A stretch of DNA of 36,585 bases from Desulfovibrio sp. (GTDB lineage: Bacteria > Desulfobacterota > Desulfovibrionia > Desulfovibrionales > Desulfovibrionaceae), in contig JAFQED010000021.1 in the NCBI GenBank assembly GCA_017415765.1, forward strand, positions 1 through 36,585, in the 5' to 3' direction. Below, piece by piece: positions 1 to 6,782 of this stretch. Numbering within the stretch: the first letter of the stretch is position 1; every line of letters begins with the position of its first letter. A program made the translations under genes and the position numbers. The notes under the pieces are model-generated. The model was not told the DNA's origin and did not search any database. It saw only the letters and a program-made list of their open reading frames with translations.

Positions 1-283
1 ATCCCTCCCATACCCTGGCAGCCCGTTTACGGGCCGCAAGTAGCAGAAATGCAGATGCCAGATTTGCAATGCGCCTGCTAGGGCGCTGCTGGTAACAGAG
101 CCTTACAGGCGCATATGAAAAACCACCGGCTATGCCGGTGGTTTTTTATTCGTTCCACCCTATTTTCCACCCCTCAACGGAAGGTATTTTGCTGTACGCA
201 TTGCTGCCCACTGAATGATAGCCAAGAAGGATGGGCCGCGCCTTGTACGGTAACAGCAGCGGGATTGTATAGAGGCAATCTGC
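1..283. other. Left edge and intergenic region
   Basis: No complete gene is visible here. Plus-strand frame 1 is open from the edge to a TAG at 79-81 and frame 3 to a TAA at 93-95; either could be the 3' end of a gene that continues outside the window, which would fit the terminator that follows at 118-147. The pieces are too short (26-30 codons) to recognise. A short inverted repeat (GCCCG/CGGGC, 22-35) and another (GCGCC/GGCGC, about 71-86) lie in the same stretch. From 148 to 283 I see only the 3' flank of the permease gene that ends at 284. Confidence 0.4.
118..147. terminator. Bidirectional rho-independent terminator
   Basis: A perfect 8-bp stem (CCACCGGC at 123-130, GCCGGTGG at 134-141) with a three-base loop is flanked by a run of A on the left and six T on the right. 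It therefore has a T-tract in both directions. It can end the minus-strand amino acid transporter operon that stops at 284 and any plus-strand gene entering from the left edge. Confidence 0.85.
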
Positions 284-952
284 CTAGCGTGCTCCAAAAC
301 CCGGCACATGGAAGTGGCGTTCCAGCCAGTGTAACAGCCAGGATGCCAGCGTGACCATGGCAAGGTAGTACAGCCCCATGGCCAGAAAAACCTCGGTAAA
401 GCGGAAAGTGTCTGATGCCAGGGCCTTGCCATGGCCCATCAGTTCCATGCAGGTCACCAGATAGGCCAGGGAGCTGTACTTGATCAGGTAGATGATTTCG
501 TTACCGCAACCGGGCAGGGCACGGCGGGCCGCCTGCGGGATGACTATCCAGCAAATGGTTTGCAGGGTTGTAAAGCCCAGGGCCTGTGCCGCACGGATTT
601 GCCCCTGCCGTATAGAGAGCAGGGCACCCCGGATGTACTCGGACTGATAGGCCGCCGTGCAGAGGATAAAAGAGGTCAGGGCCGCGCCATACGGCTCGAA
701 ATAGATACCCAGCTTGGGCAGCGCAAAATAGATCATCATCAGTTGCACGGCCAGCGGTACGCCGCGCAACAGGGCTGTGTAGGCATCTCCCAGGCGACGC
801 AGCCAGCGTGGGCCAAATGTCCGCATACAGCCCAATGCGACCCCACAGACAAAACCCAGGGTGGAGGCCGGGATAATCAGTGCCAGCGAAAGCAGCAGCC
901 CCTCATTGAGCGTGGGCAAAACCTGCTGGCTGAGAAAGGCAAAGTCCATCAT
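284..952 (-). CDS. Amino acid ABC transporter permease (HisM/GlnP family)
   Basis: Inner-membrane permease of a polar amino acid importer, 222 residues, the usual length for the HisMQ/GlnP family. Several hydrophobic segments are visible (about residues 15-40, 55-80, 85-105, 190-212). The EAA-type loop that docks on the ATPase is around residues 118-140, including GQIRAAQALG and the downstream IPQAARRALP. The start is the first of two adjacent ATGs; a GGGA stretch lies just upstream and the gap to the ATPase gene is 8 bp, so the two are co-transcribed. It is the last gene of the operon and is followed by the terminator at 118-147. The transported amino acid cannot be told from sequence. Confidence 0.92.
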   Translation of the reverse strand: MMDFAFLSQQVLPTLNEGLLLSLALIIPASTLGFVCGVALGCMRTFGPRWLRRLGDAYTALLRGVPLAVQLMMIYFALPKLGIYFEPYGAALTSFILCTAAYQSEYIRGALLSIRQGQIRAAQALGFTTLQTICWIVIPQAARRALPGCGNEIIYLIKYSSLAYLVTCMELMGHGKALASDTFRFTEVFLAMGLYYLAMVTLASWLLHWLERHFHVPGFGAR

Positions 953-960
953 GCGCGTCC

Positions 961-1719
961 CTATTCGCCCATTTCAAGCAAACGTGTGCAAAAGTCGCGG
1001 GTACGCGTGTTGGATCCCTCGGCCAGCAGGGTTTCGGGCGCGCCCTGCTCAATGATTTTACCGCGCTCCATGAACAAGATTTCATTGGCAAGGGCGCGGG
1101 CAAAATCCATCTGATGGGTGGCCATGATCATGGTCATGCCGCCACGGGCCAGATCACGGATAACAGCCAGCACTTCACCTACCAGTTCTGGATCCAGGGC
1201 CGAAGTGGGTTCATCCAGCAGAATGACCTTGGGATCCATGGCCAGGGCGCGTGCAATGGCAACCCGCTGCTTTTGTCCACCCGAAAGCTGGGCGGGGTAG
1301 AGCAGGGCGCGGCGGGCAAGGCCCACCCGGCCGAGTTCTTCAAGGGCACGGTCTTTGGCCTCTTTCTTGCTCAGCCCGCGAACCTTGCGAAGGGCAATGG
1401 CCACATTTTCTTCGGCACTGAGGTGGTCAAACAGGTTGAAATCCTGAAAAATCATGCCAACCTGGGCACGAAAGGCGCAGAGCTTGCGCGTATTGTGCGG
1501 ATCCAGCTTTTCCCCTTCCAGCCAGATGTCCCCACTGTCGGGTGGGATGAGGCAGTCAATACACTGGAGAAGGGTGCTTTTGCCCGCGCCGGAGGGGCCA
1601 ATCAGCACTTTCAGCTCGCCTCGGCGTACTTCCAATGTGCAGTGATCCAGAATGGGCTTGCCACTGAGAGTCTTGCTGATACCTTCCACCCGCAGCACAA
1701 CATCATTGCCAACAGCCAC
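961..1719 (-). CDS. Amino acid ABC transporter ATP-binding protein
   Basis: Cytoplasmic ATPase that powers the importer, 252 residues, typical of GlnQ/HisP proteins. Walker A is GPSGAGKST (about residues 41-49), the Q-loop follows near MIFQDFNLF, the signature is LSGGQKQR and Walker B is VILLDEPTSALD, with the H-loop in ATHQMDF. All catalytic motifs are intact. The start codon is GTG; a G-rich stretch lies about 7 bases upstream, inside the end of the preceding permease gene, and only two bases separate that gene's stop from this start, which suggests translational coupling. It lies between the two permease genes. Confidence 0.93.
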   Translation of the reverse strand: MAVGNDVVLRVEGISKTLSGKPILDHCTLEVRRGELKVLIGPSGAGKSTLLQCIDCLIPPDSGDIWLEGEKLDPHNTRKLCAFRAQVGMIFQDFNLFDHLSAEENVAIALRKVRGLSKKEAKDRALEELGRVGLARRALLYPAQLSGGQKQRVAIARALAMDPKVILLDEPTSALDPELVGEVLAVIRDLARGGMTMIMATHQMDFARALANEILFMERGKIIEQGAPETLLAEGSNTRTRDFCTRLLEMGE

Positions 1720-1721
1720 AA

Positions 1722-2414
1722 CTAGGCCCCCTCTGTGCCCATGCTGCCCCCGCTGCAGGAATAGCCGGGTACATGGACTTTTTCTTCCAGGCGGCGCAAA
1801 AGTTTGAGCACCACCAGGGTCAGGACGAAATAAATCAGGCCCGCCGCCGCATACAGTGCAAGATGCTCATGGGTGCGGGCGGCCACAAAGGAGGTACGGG
1901 CCATGATGTCTTGCGTACCAAGGACAAAGCAGATGGCAGAATCCTTCAACAGGATGGAAAATTCGTTGGCCCAGCCGGGGATGGAAAGGCGCAGGGCTTG
2001 CGGCAGAATGATGCAGGTGATGCCCATCCTGTCGTCCATGCCCAGTGCACGCGCAGCCTTGAGCTGGCCTTGTGGCAGGCACTGGATACTGCCCCGAAAA
2101 ATTTGCGATTGGTAGGCCGTACTGGTACAGCCCAGCACCAGACAGCTCATCAAAAAGGGATTGGCCGGCAGTCCCAGTGAAAGAAAGAGGCCGAAGCAGA
2201 GGAAGAGCAGGACAAGAATGGGAACGCCACGGAAAAACCAGACGTATATATCCACCAGACGCCGCAGCCACGGCCAGCCATAGACCTGGGCCACGGCCAT
2301 GGGCACACCAAACACCAGCCCCATGGCAAGGGCAATGCTCACGATGCCCAATGTGACCAGTGTGCCCTGCAGGATGACAGGCAGGGCATTGATGACAACG
2401 CTGAGAGAATCCAT
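1722..2414 (-). CDS. Amino acid ABC transporter permease (HisQ/GlnP family)
   Basis: Second inner-membrane permease of the importer, 230 residues, about the family norm. Hydrophobic segments lie near residues 8-35, 52-80, 85-105 and 190-212; the ATPase-docking loop is around QGQLKAARALGMDDRMG followed by IILPQALRLSIPGWANE. It probably forms a heterodimer with the permease encoded at 284-952. The ATG has no strong Shine-Dalgarno sequence. It is separated from the binding-protein gene by a 74-bp gap that holds a 12-bp stem hairpin (2443-2477), so its expression is probably lower than that of the binding protein. Confidence 0.92.
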   Translation of the reverse strand: MDSLSVVINALPVILQGTLVTLGIVSIALAMGLVFGVPMAVAQVYGWPWLRRLVDIYVWFFRGVPILVLLFLCFGLFLSLGLPANPFLMSCLVLGCTSTAYQSQIFRGSIQCLPQGQLKAARALGMDDRMGITCIILPQALRLSIPGWANEFSILLKDSAICFVLGTQDIMARTSFVAARTHEHLALYAAAGLIYFVLTLVVLKLLRRLEEKVHVPGYSCSGGSMGTEGA

Positions 2415-2442
2415 GCTTGCTATTGGGCTGCCCCAGACGCAG

Positions 2443-2477
2443 GGGCACGGCGCGAAACAGACTTCCGCGCCGTGCCC
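2443..2477 (-). repeat. Strong intercistronic hairpin between binding-protein and permease genes
   Basis: GGGCACGGCGCG (2443-2454) and CGCGCCGTGCCC (2466-2477) form a perfect 12-bp GC-rich stem with an 11-base loop. On the transcribed minus strand no T-run follows, so this is not a classical terminator. It lies just downstream of the solute-binding protein stop codon. Hairpins in this position in other binding-protein operons protect the upstream message from 3' decay and lower expression of the permease genes; that role is inferred here. Confidence 0.75.
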
Positions 2478-2488
2478 TCATGACAGAC

Positions 2489-3232
2489 TTACTTGCTCAG
2501 ATACTTCTTTTGCAGTTCAACCCAGTAAGGATCGGCCATCAGCCTGCGGTAGCCTTCGTTGACAAGGGCCTCAAGCTCCTTGTCCTCCTTGCGGATGGCC
2601 ACGCCAAACTGGTCGGGCTTGAAATGGCTGTTGATCTTCTTGATGTCGCGGCCCTTGGAGATGGCGTCATCAGCGGGCAGCTCGTCCATGAGAGCGGCCT
2701 GGATACGCCCGTTCAGCAGGTCGGCAATGGCCAGCGGGGCAGAATCATAAAAGCGCAGTTCAAAGGGATACTTCTTGGCCTGCTGCTCCTGCTTCATGGC
2801 ATTGGCTTCAGAGGTGCCACGCTGCACACCAAGCTGGATCTTCTGCGCCAGGATGTTGTCCTTGGTCAGGGTAGAGTTGCTGGGTACAGCGTACACGCGC
2901 ATCACAGTCCAGTATGGGGTAGAGAAGTTCACCATCTTGGCACGTTCGGGCGTGATGCTCATGCCGGAGCAGACCATGTCGATTTGCTTGCCGATCAGGG
3001 CCGGGATGATACCGTCCCAGGCCATAGGCTTGTGGACGATCTCAAAGCCCATGGTTTTGGCAATCCAGTCCATGGAGTCAACGTCAAAGCCGGCGGGCTT
3101 GCCGGTTTTTTCATCCACATAGGCAAAGGGCGGATAGTTGGGATCAATGCCGTTGGTGTAGCTTTTTTGGGCAAAGGCCGGGACAGCTGCCAGCAGGGCT
3201 GTGAGCAGGGTGCAGACAAATATCTTTTTCAT
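2489..3232 (-). CDS. Amino acid ABC transporter substrate-binding protein
   Basis: Periplasmic binding protein of the importer, 247 residues (SBP family 3, HisJ/GlnH type). The chosen ATG gives a clean signal peptide (residues 1-21, ending AFA) and has GGGGGA just upstream; an upstream in-frame start would add 35 residues without RBS and bury the signal. The mature protein has the expected YPPFAYVDE opening, the GMSITPERAKMVNFSTPY segment carrying the arginine that grips the ligand carboxylate, and ALMDELPADDA with an aspartate expected to bind the amino group. It is first in a four-gene operon. The exact ligand is not predictable; histidine, glutamine, lysine/arginine/ornithine and cystine binders share these motifs. 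Confidence 0.93.
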   Translation of the reverse strand: MKKIFVCTLLTALLAAVPAFAQKSYTNGIDPNYPPFAYVDEKTGKPAGFDVDSMDWIAKTMGFEIVHKPMAWDGIIPALIGKQIDMVCSGMSITPERAKMVNFSTPYWTVMRVYAVPSNSTLTKDNILAQKIQLGVQRGTSEANAMKQEQQAKKYPFELRFYDSAPLAIADLLNGRIQAALMDELPADDAISKGRDIKKINSHFKPDQFGVAIRKEDKELEALVNEGYRRLMADPYWVELQKKYLSK

Positions 3233-3262
3233 GATTCCCCCGGTAGATGGGTCATAATGGTG

Positions 3263-3279
3263 CGCCCCTGTTCGGGGCG
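3263..3279 (-). repeat. Small hairpin in the leader of the binding-protein gene
   Basis: CGCCCC (3263-3268) and GGGGCG (3274-3279) make a perfect 6-bp stem with a five-base loop, 31-47 bases upstream of the start codon. There is no T-run. It could stabilise the leader of the transporter message or be chance in GC-rich DNA. Confidence 0.4.
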
Positions 3280-3314
3280 ATACATGGTGAAGATTGTTTC
3301 TTACCAGAAGCTCC

Positions 3315-3330
3315 GGCACTGTGCAAGCCA
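3315..3330 (-). promoter_or_regulatory. Candidate sigma-54 promoter of the amino acid transporter operon
   Basis: On the minus strand TGGCTTGCACAGTGCC has GG and GC separated by exactly 10 bases, with TGGC in the -24 box and TGC in the -12 box. The predicted start would be near 3304, giving a leader of about 72 bases. Amino acid transport operons are common sigma-54 targets, but this match lacks TTGC and the spacing alone occurs by chance in GC-rich DNA, so it is tentative. Confidence 0.35.
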
Positions 3331-3415
3331 CGCACACGGTCTGCCTTTGGGGTAAGCCTATGCCGGGTGGTATGGCAGACGCAGGAAAAAAGCAGATGTG
3401 GAAGGCGTGAATAGC

Positions 3416-4105
3416 TCAAACACTGTCAGCCAGTCGTTGCAAGGCATCCTTCTGCAAAAGGGTGACGCGCCGCCGCTCCACATGGACAAGCTGCTGACTG
3501 GCCAGCCTGCTCAGTTCCCGGCTCAGACTCTCGCGGCTCAGCCCCATGAGCCGGGCCAGTACCTCGCGGCTGACACCCAAGTCAAGGCTGTCGCTCTTTT
3601 CCATCTTGCTGCGGTGCAGCAGCCAGGCCGCCACCCGGCGTGAAGCCGATATGCGGCCTTGTGAACCAGCCAGCTTGTGGATGAACAGGCGTTGGCGCAG
3701 GGCAAAGGTCGCCATGATGCCCAGGCCAAGTTCCGGCTGTTGGTGCAGGGCAGCCAGCAGAGATGGCTTTTCCAGCCAGAGGATCTGGCCCCCTGTCAGG
3801 CCTACGGCCGAGGTCGGCAGCCCCCCTTCATAAAAGAGTACTCCGGCATCCAGCAGATGACCGGGCCGTACCAGATGCAGCATACACTCCCGTCCCCGGG
3901 CGGCACTGCGCGTCAACTGCACAAGACCTGCCAGCAAAAGGGCCGCATTGGTGCCTTCCTGTCCTTCCCGGTAAAGGAATTCCCCCTTGTTGAACGGGCG
4001 TAAATGGGTGTGCTCTGCCAGTTGCTGCCGACTGGTCTCATCCAGCACGGCAAAAGGGCCAAGCCGCAAGGCTTCCAGAATGTTTTGCTGCATCCGGCTC
4101 TGCAT
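3416..4105 (-). CDS. Crp/Fnr-family regulator, probable HcpR
   Basis: DNA-binding regulator of 229 residues with a cyclic-nucleotide-binding-type sensor fold at about 15-130, a dimer helix, and a C-terminal winged helix. The recognition helix, GLSRESLSREL, keeps the R, E and R that in CRP read TGTGA half-sites. There are no cysteine clusters like those of FNR, so sensing by an iron-sulfur cluster is unlikely; the HcpR subfamily is known to bind haem and respond to nitrosative stress. It lies 49 bp downstream of hcp on the same strand, so it is probably co-transcribed and self-controlled. The ATG at 4105 was chosen because GGGGGA stands 4-5 bases upstream. An upstream in-frame start would overlap the end of hcp and has no such site. 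Confidence 0.85.
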   Translation of the reverse strand: MQSRMQQNILEALRLGPFAVLDETSRQQLAEHTHLRPFNKGEFLYREGQEGTNAALLLAGLVQLTRSAARGRECMLHLVRPGHLLDAGVLFYEGGLPTSAVGLTGGQILWLEKPSLLAALHQQPELGLGIMATFALRQRLFIHKLAGSQGRISASRRVAAWLLHRSKMEKSDSLDLGVSREVLARLMGLSRESLSRELSRLASQQLVHVERRRVTLLQKDALQRLADSV

Positions 4106-4109
4106 GTAT

Positions 4110-4128
4110 CCCCCGGCATAAGGCCGGG
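4110..4128 (-). promoter_or_regulatory. Hairpin overlapping the ribosome binding site of the Crp/Fnr gene
   Basis: CCCGGC (4112-4117) and GCCGGG (4123-4128) form a perfect 6-bp stem with a five-base loop in the hcp-regulator gap. On the transcript the 3' arm merges into the GGGGGA ribosome binding site of the regulator, so the folded form would partly hide it. No T-run follows, so it is not a terminator. Confidence 0.5.
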
Positions 4129-4154
4129 ACGACACGCGCCCCGGCCAAATCCCG

Positions 4155-5741
4155 TTAGCCCAGCATGGCCGCCATATCGGCGTCCACACTGCTTACGGGG
4201 TGGATATTCCAGCGTTCCACCAGCACATTGAGGATGTCCGGCGAGACAAAGGCTGGCAGACTGGGGCCAAGCCATATATTCTTGACACCCAGGGCCAGCA
4301 GGGTCAGGAGGATACTTACGGCCTTCTGCTCGTACCACGACAGCACAAGGGTCAGCGGCAAATCGTTGACCGTGCAGTTCAGGGTATTGGCAAGGGCCAC
4401 GGCCACCTGCACAGCAGCGTAGGCATCATTGCACTGGCCCATGTCAAGCAGACGCGGCAGATCCCCAAGTTGGCCAAGGTTCTTGTCAAAGAAGCGGAAC
4501 TTACCGCAGGCCAGGGTCAGCACCAGAGTATCTGGCGGGGTCTTTTCCACAAATTCGGCAAAATAGTTACGGCCGGGCTTGGCACCATCGCAACCTCCTA
4601 CAAGAAAGATATGCCGCAGCGCACCCTTGGAGACGGCGTCCAGCACGATGGGGGCAGCTTCCAGTACGGCCTTGCGGCCAAAGCCGGTCAGCACCTGCTT
4701 ACCGGGCACGTCCTCGGCAAAGCCGGGCATTTCCTGCGCCTTGGCAATAATGGCAGAGAAATCGCGCCCCTTGCAGTGCGTGCAGCCGGGCCAGCCCACA
4801 TTACCGGCAGTAAAGACCTTGTCGGCATAATCACGCGGATTCTGGATGCAGTTGGTGGTAAAGAGCACCGGGCCGGGGAAGGCGGGCAATTCTTTCTGCT
4901 GGTTTTGCCAGGCCGTGCCGTAATGCCCCGCCAGATGACCGAAAGCCTTGAGGCGGGGATAGCCGTGGGCGGGCAGCATTTCTCCGTGGGTATATACCTG
5001 GATGCCTGTGCCCTCGGTCTGTTCCAGCAGGGCCAGCAGGTCGGGCAGGTCATGGCCGGAAACCAGGATGGCCTTGCCCTTGCGCTGTCCAAGGGAAACA
5101 GGCGTTGGCACAGGATGCCCGAAGGTTTCGGTATTACCGGTTTCCAGCAGTTCCATGGCGCGCAGGTTGGCCTTGCCACATTCCAGGGCCAGGCCCAACC
5201 AGCCTTCAAGGTCACGGTTTTCCTTGTCCCACGGCGTACCGGCCACAAGCCCCTTGCAGACAAATTCACCCACAGCCGGGTCACGCTGCCCCAGTCGGGC
5301 GGCATGGTCAGCATAGGCAGCCACGCCCTTGAGGCCAAACAGCAAAATCTGCATGGCAGAAGTGACATTGACATCGTCATGCAGTTTGTCCAGCCGGGTG
5401 ACGTCGCGCGGCGTGGAAGCCCAGTAGGCCGAAAGAGTAGCGGGCGCGTCATCCTGGCCCAGGGCAATGATGCGCTCCAGCGTTTGGGCTTGCAGGTCGC
5501 GCAGGGGGGCTTCGTCAAAATTGACGTTGGTCAGTGTGCTGAAGAGGGCGTGATAGATAAAGTCGTAGCTGTCGCCCAAATCCTTGCCTGTTTGCGATGC
5601 CTGCAGGGTGGCATGGGCAAGGTGGCGCAGCAGCCAGACCAACTCGTCCTGAATGGCAGCCACACTGGCGTTTTTGCCACAGACGCCAAGGCTGGTACAG
5701 GCCACGCCCTTGGCGGTTTGTTCACACTGATTGCAAAACAT
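4155..5741 (-). CDS. hcp: Hydroxylamine reductase (hybrid cluster protein)
   Basis: Cytoplasmic hybrid cluster protein, 528 residues, close to the usual class length. It acts in nitrosative-stress defence: hydroxylamine reduction in vitro, and nitric oxide reduction and protein S-nitrosylation in other bacteria. Cysteines at 3, 6, 15 and 21 match the four-iron cluster ligands of Desulfovibrio Hcp, and later cysteines in GCTHC, VGGCDGAKPG and LACGKF fit the hybrid cluster ligands. The ATG at 5741 puts these cysteines in register and has AAGGAG at proper spacing; a 20-residue upstream extension has no support. A TGTGA-type palindrome lies about 65-80 bases upstream and the likely regulator gene follows. 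No ferredoxin partner gene is next to it. Confidence 0.97.
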   Translation of the reverse strand: MFCNQCEQTAKGVACTSLGVCGKNASVAAIQDELVWLLRHLAHATLQASQTGKDLGDSYDFIYHALFSTLTNVNFDEAPLRDLQAQTLERIIALGQDDAPATLSAYWASTPRDVTRLDKLHDDVNVTSAMQILLFGLKGVAAYADHAARLGQRDPAVGEFVCKGLVAGTPWDKENRDLEGWLGLALECGKANLRAMELLETGNTETFGHPVPTPVSLGQRKGKAILVSGHDLPDLLALLEQTEGTGIQVYTHGEMLPAHGYPRLKAFGHLAGHYGTAWQNQQKELPAFPGPVLFTTNCIQNPRDYADKVFTAGNVGWPGCTHCKGRDFSAIIAKAQEMPGFAEDVPGKQVLTGFGRKAVLEAAPIVLDAVSKGALRHIFLVGGCDGAKPGRNYFAEFVEKTPPDTLVLTLACGKFRFFDKNLGQLGDLPRLLDMGQCNDAYAAVQVAVALANTLNCTVNDLPLTLVLSWYEQKAVSILLTLLALGVKNIWLGPSLPAFVSPDILNVLVERWNIHPVSSVDADMAAMLG

Positions 5742-5747
5742 GGGATT

Positions 5748-5753
5748 CTCCTT
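5748..5753 (-). promoter_or_regulatory. Ribosome binding site of hcp
   Basis: AAGGAG on the minus strand, six bases upstream of the ATG at 5741. It decides this start over the longer in-frame possibility, which would begin 60 bases upstream. Confidence 0.8.
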
Positions 5754-5804
5754 TGTGTCCTGTATGGGATAATGGGGAAGTAAAACACAGGCAGGGATCA
5801 AGTA

Positions 5805-5821
5805 CAGTGACTGTAATCACA
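5805..5821 (-). promoter_or_regulatory. CRP-like operator upstream of hcp
   Basis: Minus strand TGTGATTACAGTCACTG: half-sites TGTGA and TCACT separated by six bases, one mismatch from a perfect TGTGA-N6-TCACA palindrome. Its centre is about 72 bases upstream of the hcp ATG. A weak -10-like CATTAT lies at 5769-5774. The Crp/Fnr regulator encoded downstream has the CRP-type recognition residues predicted to bind this sequence, so activation by that protein is the simplest reading. Confidence 0.7.
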
Positions 5822-5847
5822 CTTTGGCAAAAAGCCCTCTCCCTGGC

Positions 5848-5878
5848 AAAGAAAAGCCCCAGTCAGAAAGACCGGGGC
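5848..5878 (-). terminator. Rho-independent terminator after fliS
   Basis: GCCCCAGTC (5856-5864) pairs with GACCGGGGC (5870-5878) with one mismatch and a five-base loop. On the minus strand it is followed by TTTTCTTT. It lies about 60 bp beyond the fliS stop and separates fliD-fliS from the hcp promoter region. Confidence 0.8.
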
Positions 5879-5936
5879 AAAAACAGGAGCAGGGTATCAG
5901 AGGGCTACACCAGAGGCACTGAGGCTGCCCGGGGGC

Positions 5937-6731
5937 TCAGGCGTTGTTGCGCAATTTGCCATAGACATTGGGCAGTCGTGGGGCCGACGGAGGCAGAAAG
6001 GACTGCACTTGCGCACGGGCGGTCATCTCTGCCGCAGTCGCAGGCTGTGCGGTGGGGGCTGCGGCGGTCTGCTGGCCCTGTGGCATTACCGGGCTTGCCA
6101 TTGGCGAGGCCGGATTTTGGGATGCAGTACTGTTGGGAGCCGCATGGGGAGAGGCCGGGACATTGGCAGCCTGACCTGCGCCGCCAGCCAGCGGTGGCAG
6201 CACAGAAAGCCCGGCCTGTCGGGCCGTGCGCCCATACGCAGCCTGGGCTTGGCTGCGAGGGACGGCCGTGGGGGCGGCAACCGTGGGGATGGCAGCTTGC
6301 GGGCGGCTTTGTGCGGCCCTGGGCTGCATACGGCCCGCAATTTCGGCAGTAGCGCGCCGGGCCTCCGGGGTTTCTGCAATCTGGGCATATGCGCTACGCA
6401 ACCCCGACAGGATGTGCACCACGCTGTCCAGCGACTCGACACTCATCTTGAGATTGGCTTGCAAAAGTCTCGCTGTACACAGCAAATAAAGATTGTTCAG
6501 ATTGACTGCCAGGCTGCCCCCCTTGTCCATGTTCAGAGAGGCTGACAGCTCATTGACGATATCAATGACCTTGGAAATCAGGATACCCTTACCGGCATAA
6601 TCCTTGGCAAGCATCTTGTCACGGGCCTGCTGCAAGTAATTGAGTGCCCCGTCATACAGCATGATCAAAAGTTGCCCCTGGTCGGTGGTACTGACCTTGG
6701 TCTGGAAATATGCTTTGGCCGCCTTGTTCAT
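5937..6731 (-). CDS. fliS: Flagellar export chaperone FliS with long C-terminal extension
   Basis: FliS binds flagellin in the cytoplasm and stops it polymerising before export. Residues 1-130 match the family well, from AAKAYFQTKVSTTDQGQL through MLYDGALNYLQQARDKM, and are helical. The total length of 264 residues is about twice the usual 125-145. Residues about 133-264 are an alanine, proline and glutamine-rich low-complexity tail that ends in a more ordered SAPRLPNVYGKLRNNA. The reading frame is open and continuous with no sign of frameshift. The ATG has AGGA six bases upstream. The gene follows fliD by 51 bp and is closed by the terminator at 5848-5878. Confidence 0.9.
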   Translation of the reverse strand: MNKAAKAYFQTKVSTTDQGQLLIMLYDGALNYLQQARDKMLAKDYAGKGILISKVIDIVNELSASLNMDKGGSLAVNLNNLYLLCTARLLQANLKMSVESLDSVVHILSGLRSAYAQIAETPEARRATAEIAGRMQPRAAQSRPQAAIPTVAAPTAVPRSQAQAAYGRTARQAGLSVLPPLAGGAGQAANVPASPHAAPNSTASQNPASPMASPVMPQGQQTAAAPTAQPATAAEMTARAQVQSFLPPSAPRLPNVYGKLRNNA

Positions 6732-6782
6732 CTCATATCCTCATGCTGCTTTCCGCACTGCCGGTCGGCTTTCGTCCGGCGT

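Noticed and set aside
2417-3355. 312-codon plus-strand open frame
   Set aside because: It is antisense to the substrate-binding protein gene, which has signal peptide and ligand motifs.
4200-5783. 527-codon plus-strand open frame
   Set aside because: It is antisense to hcp, whose cysteine ligands are all in place.
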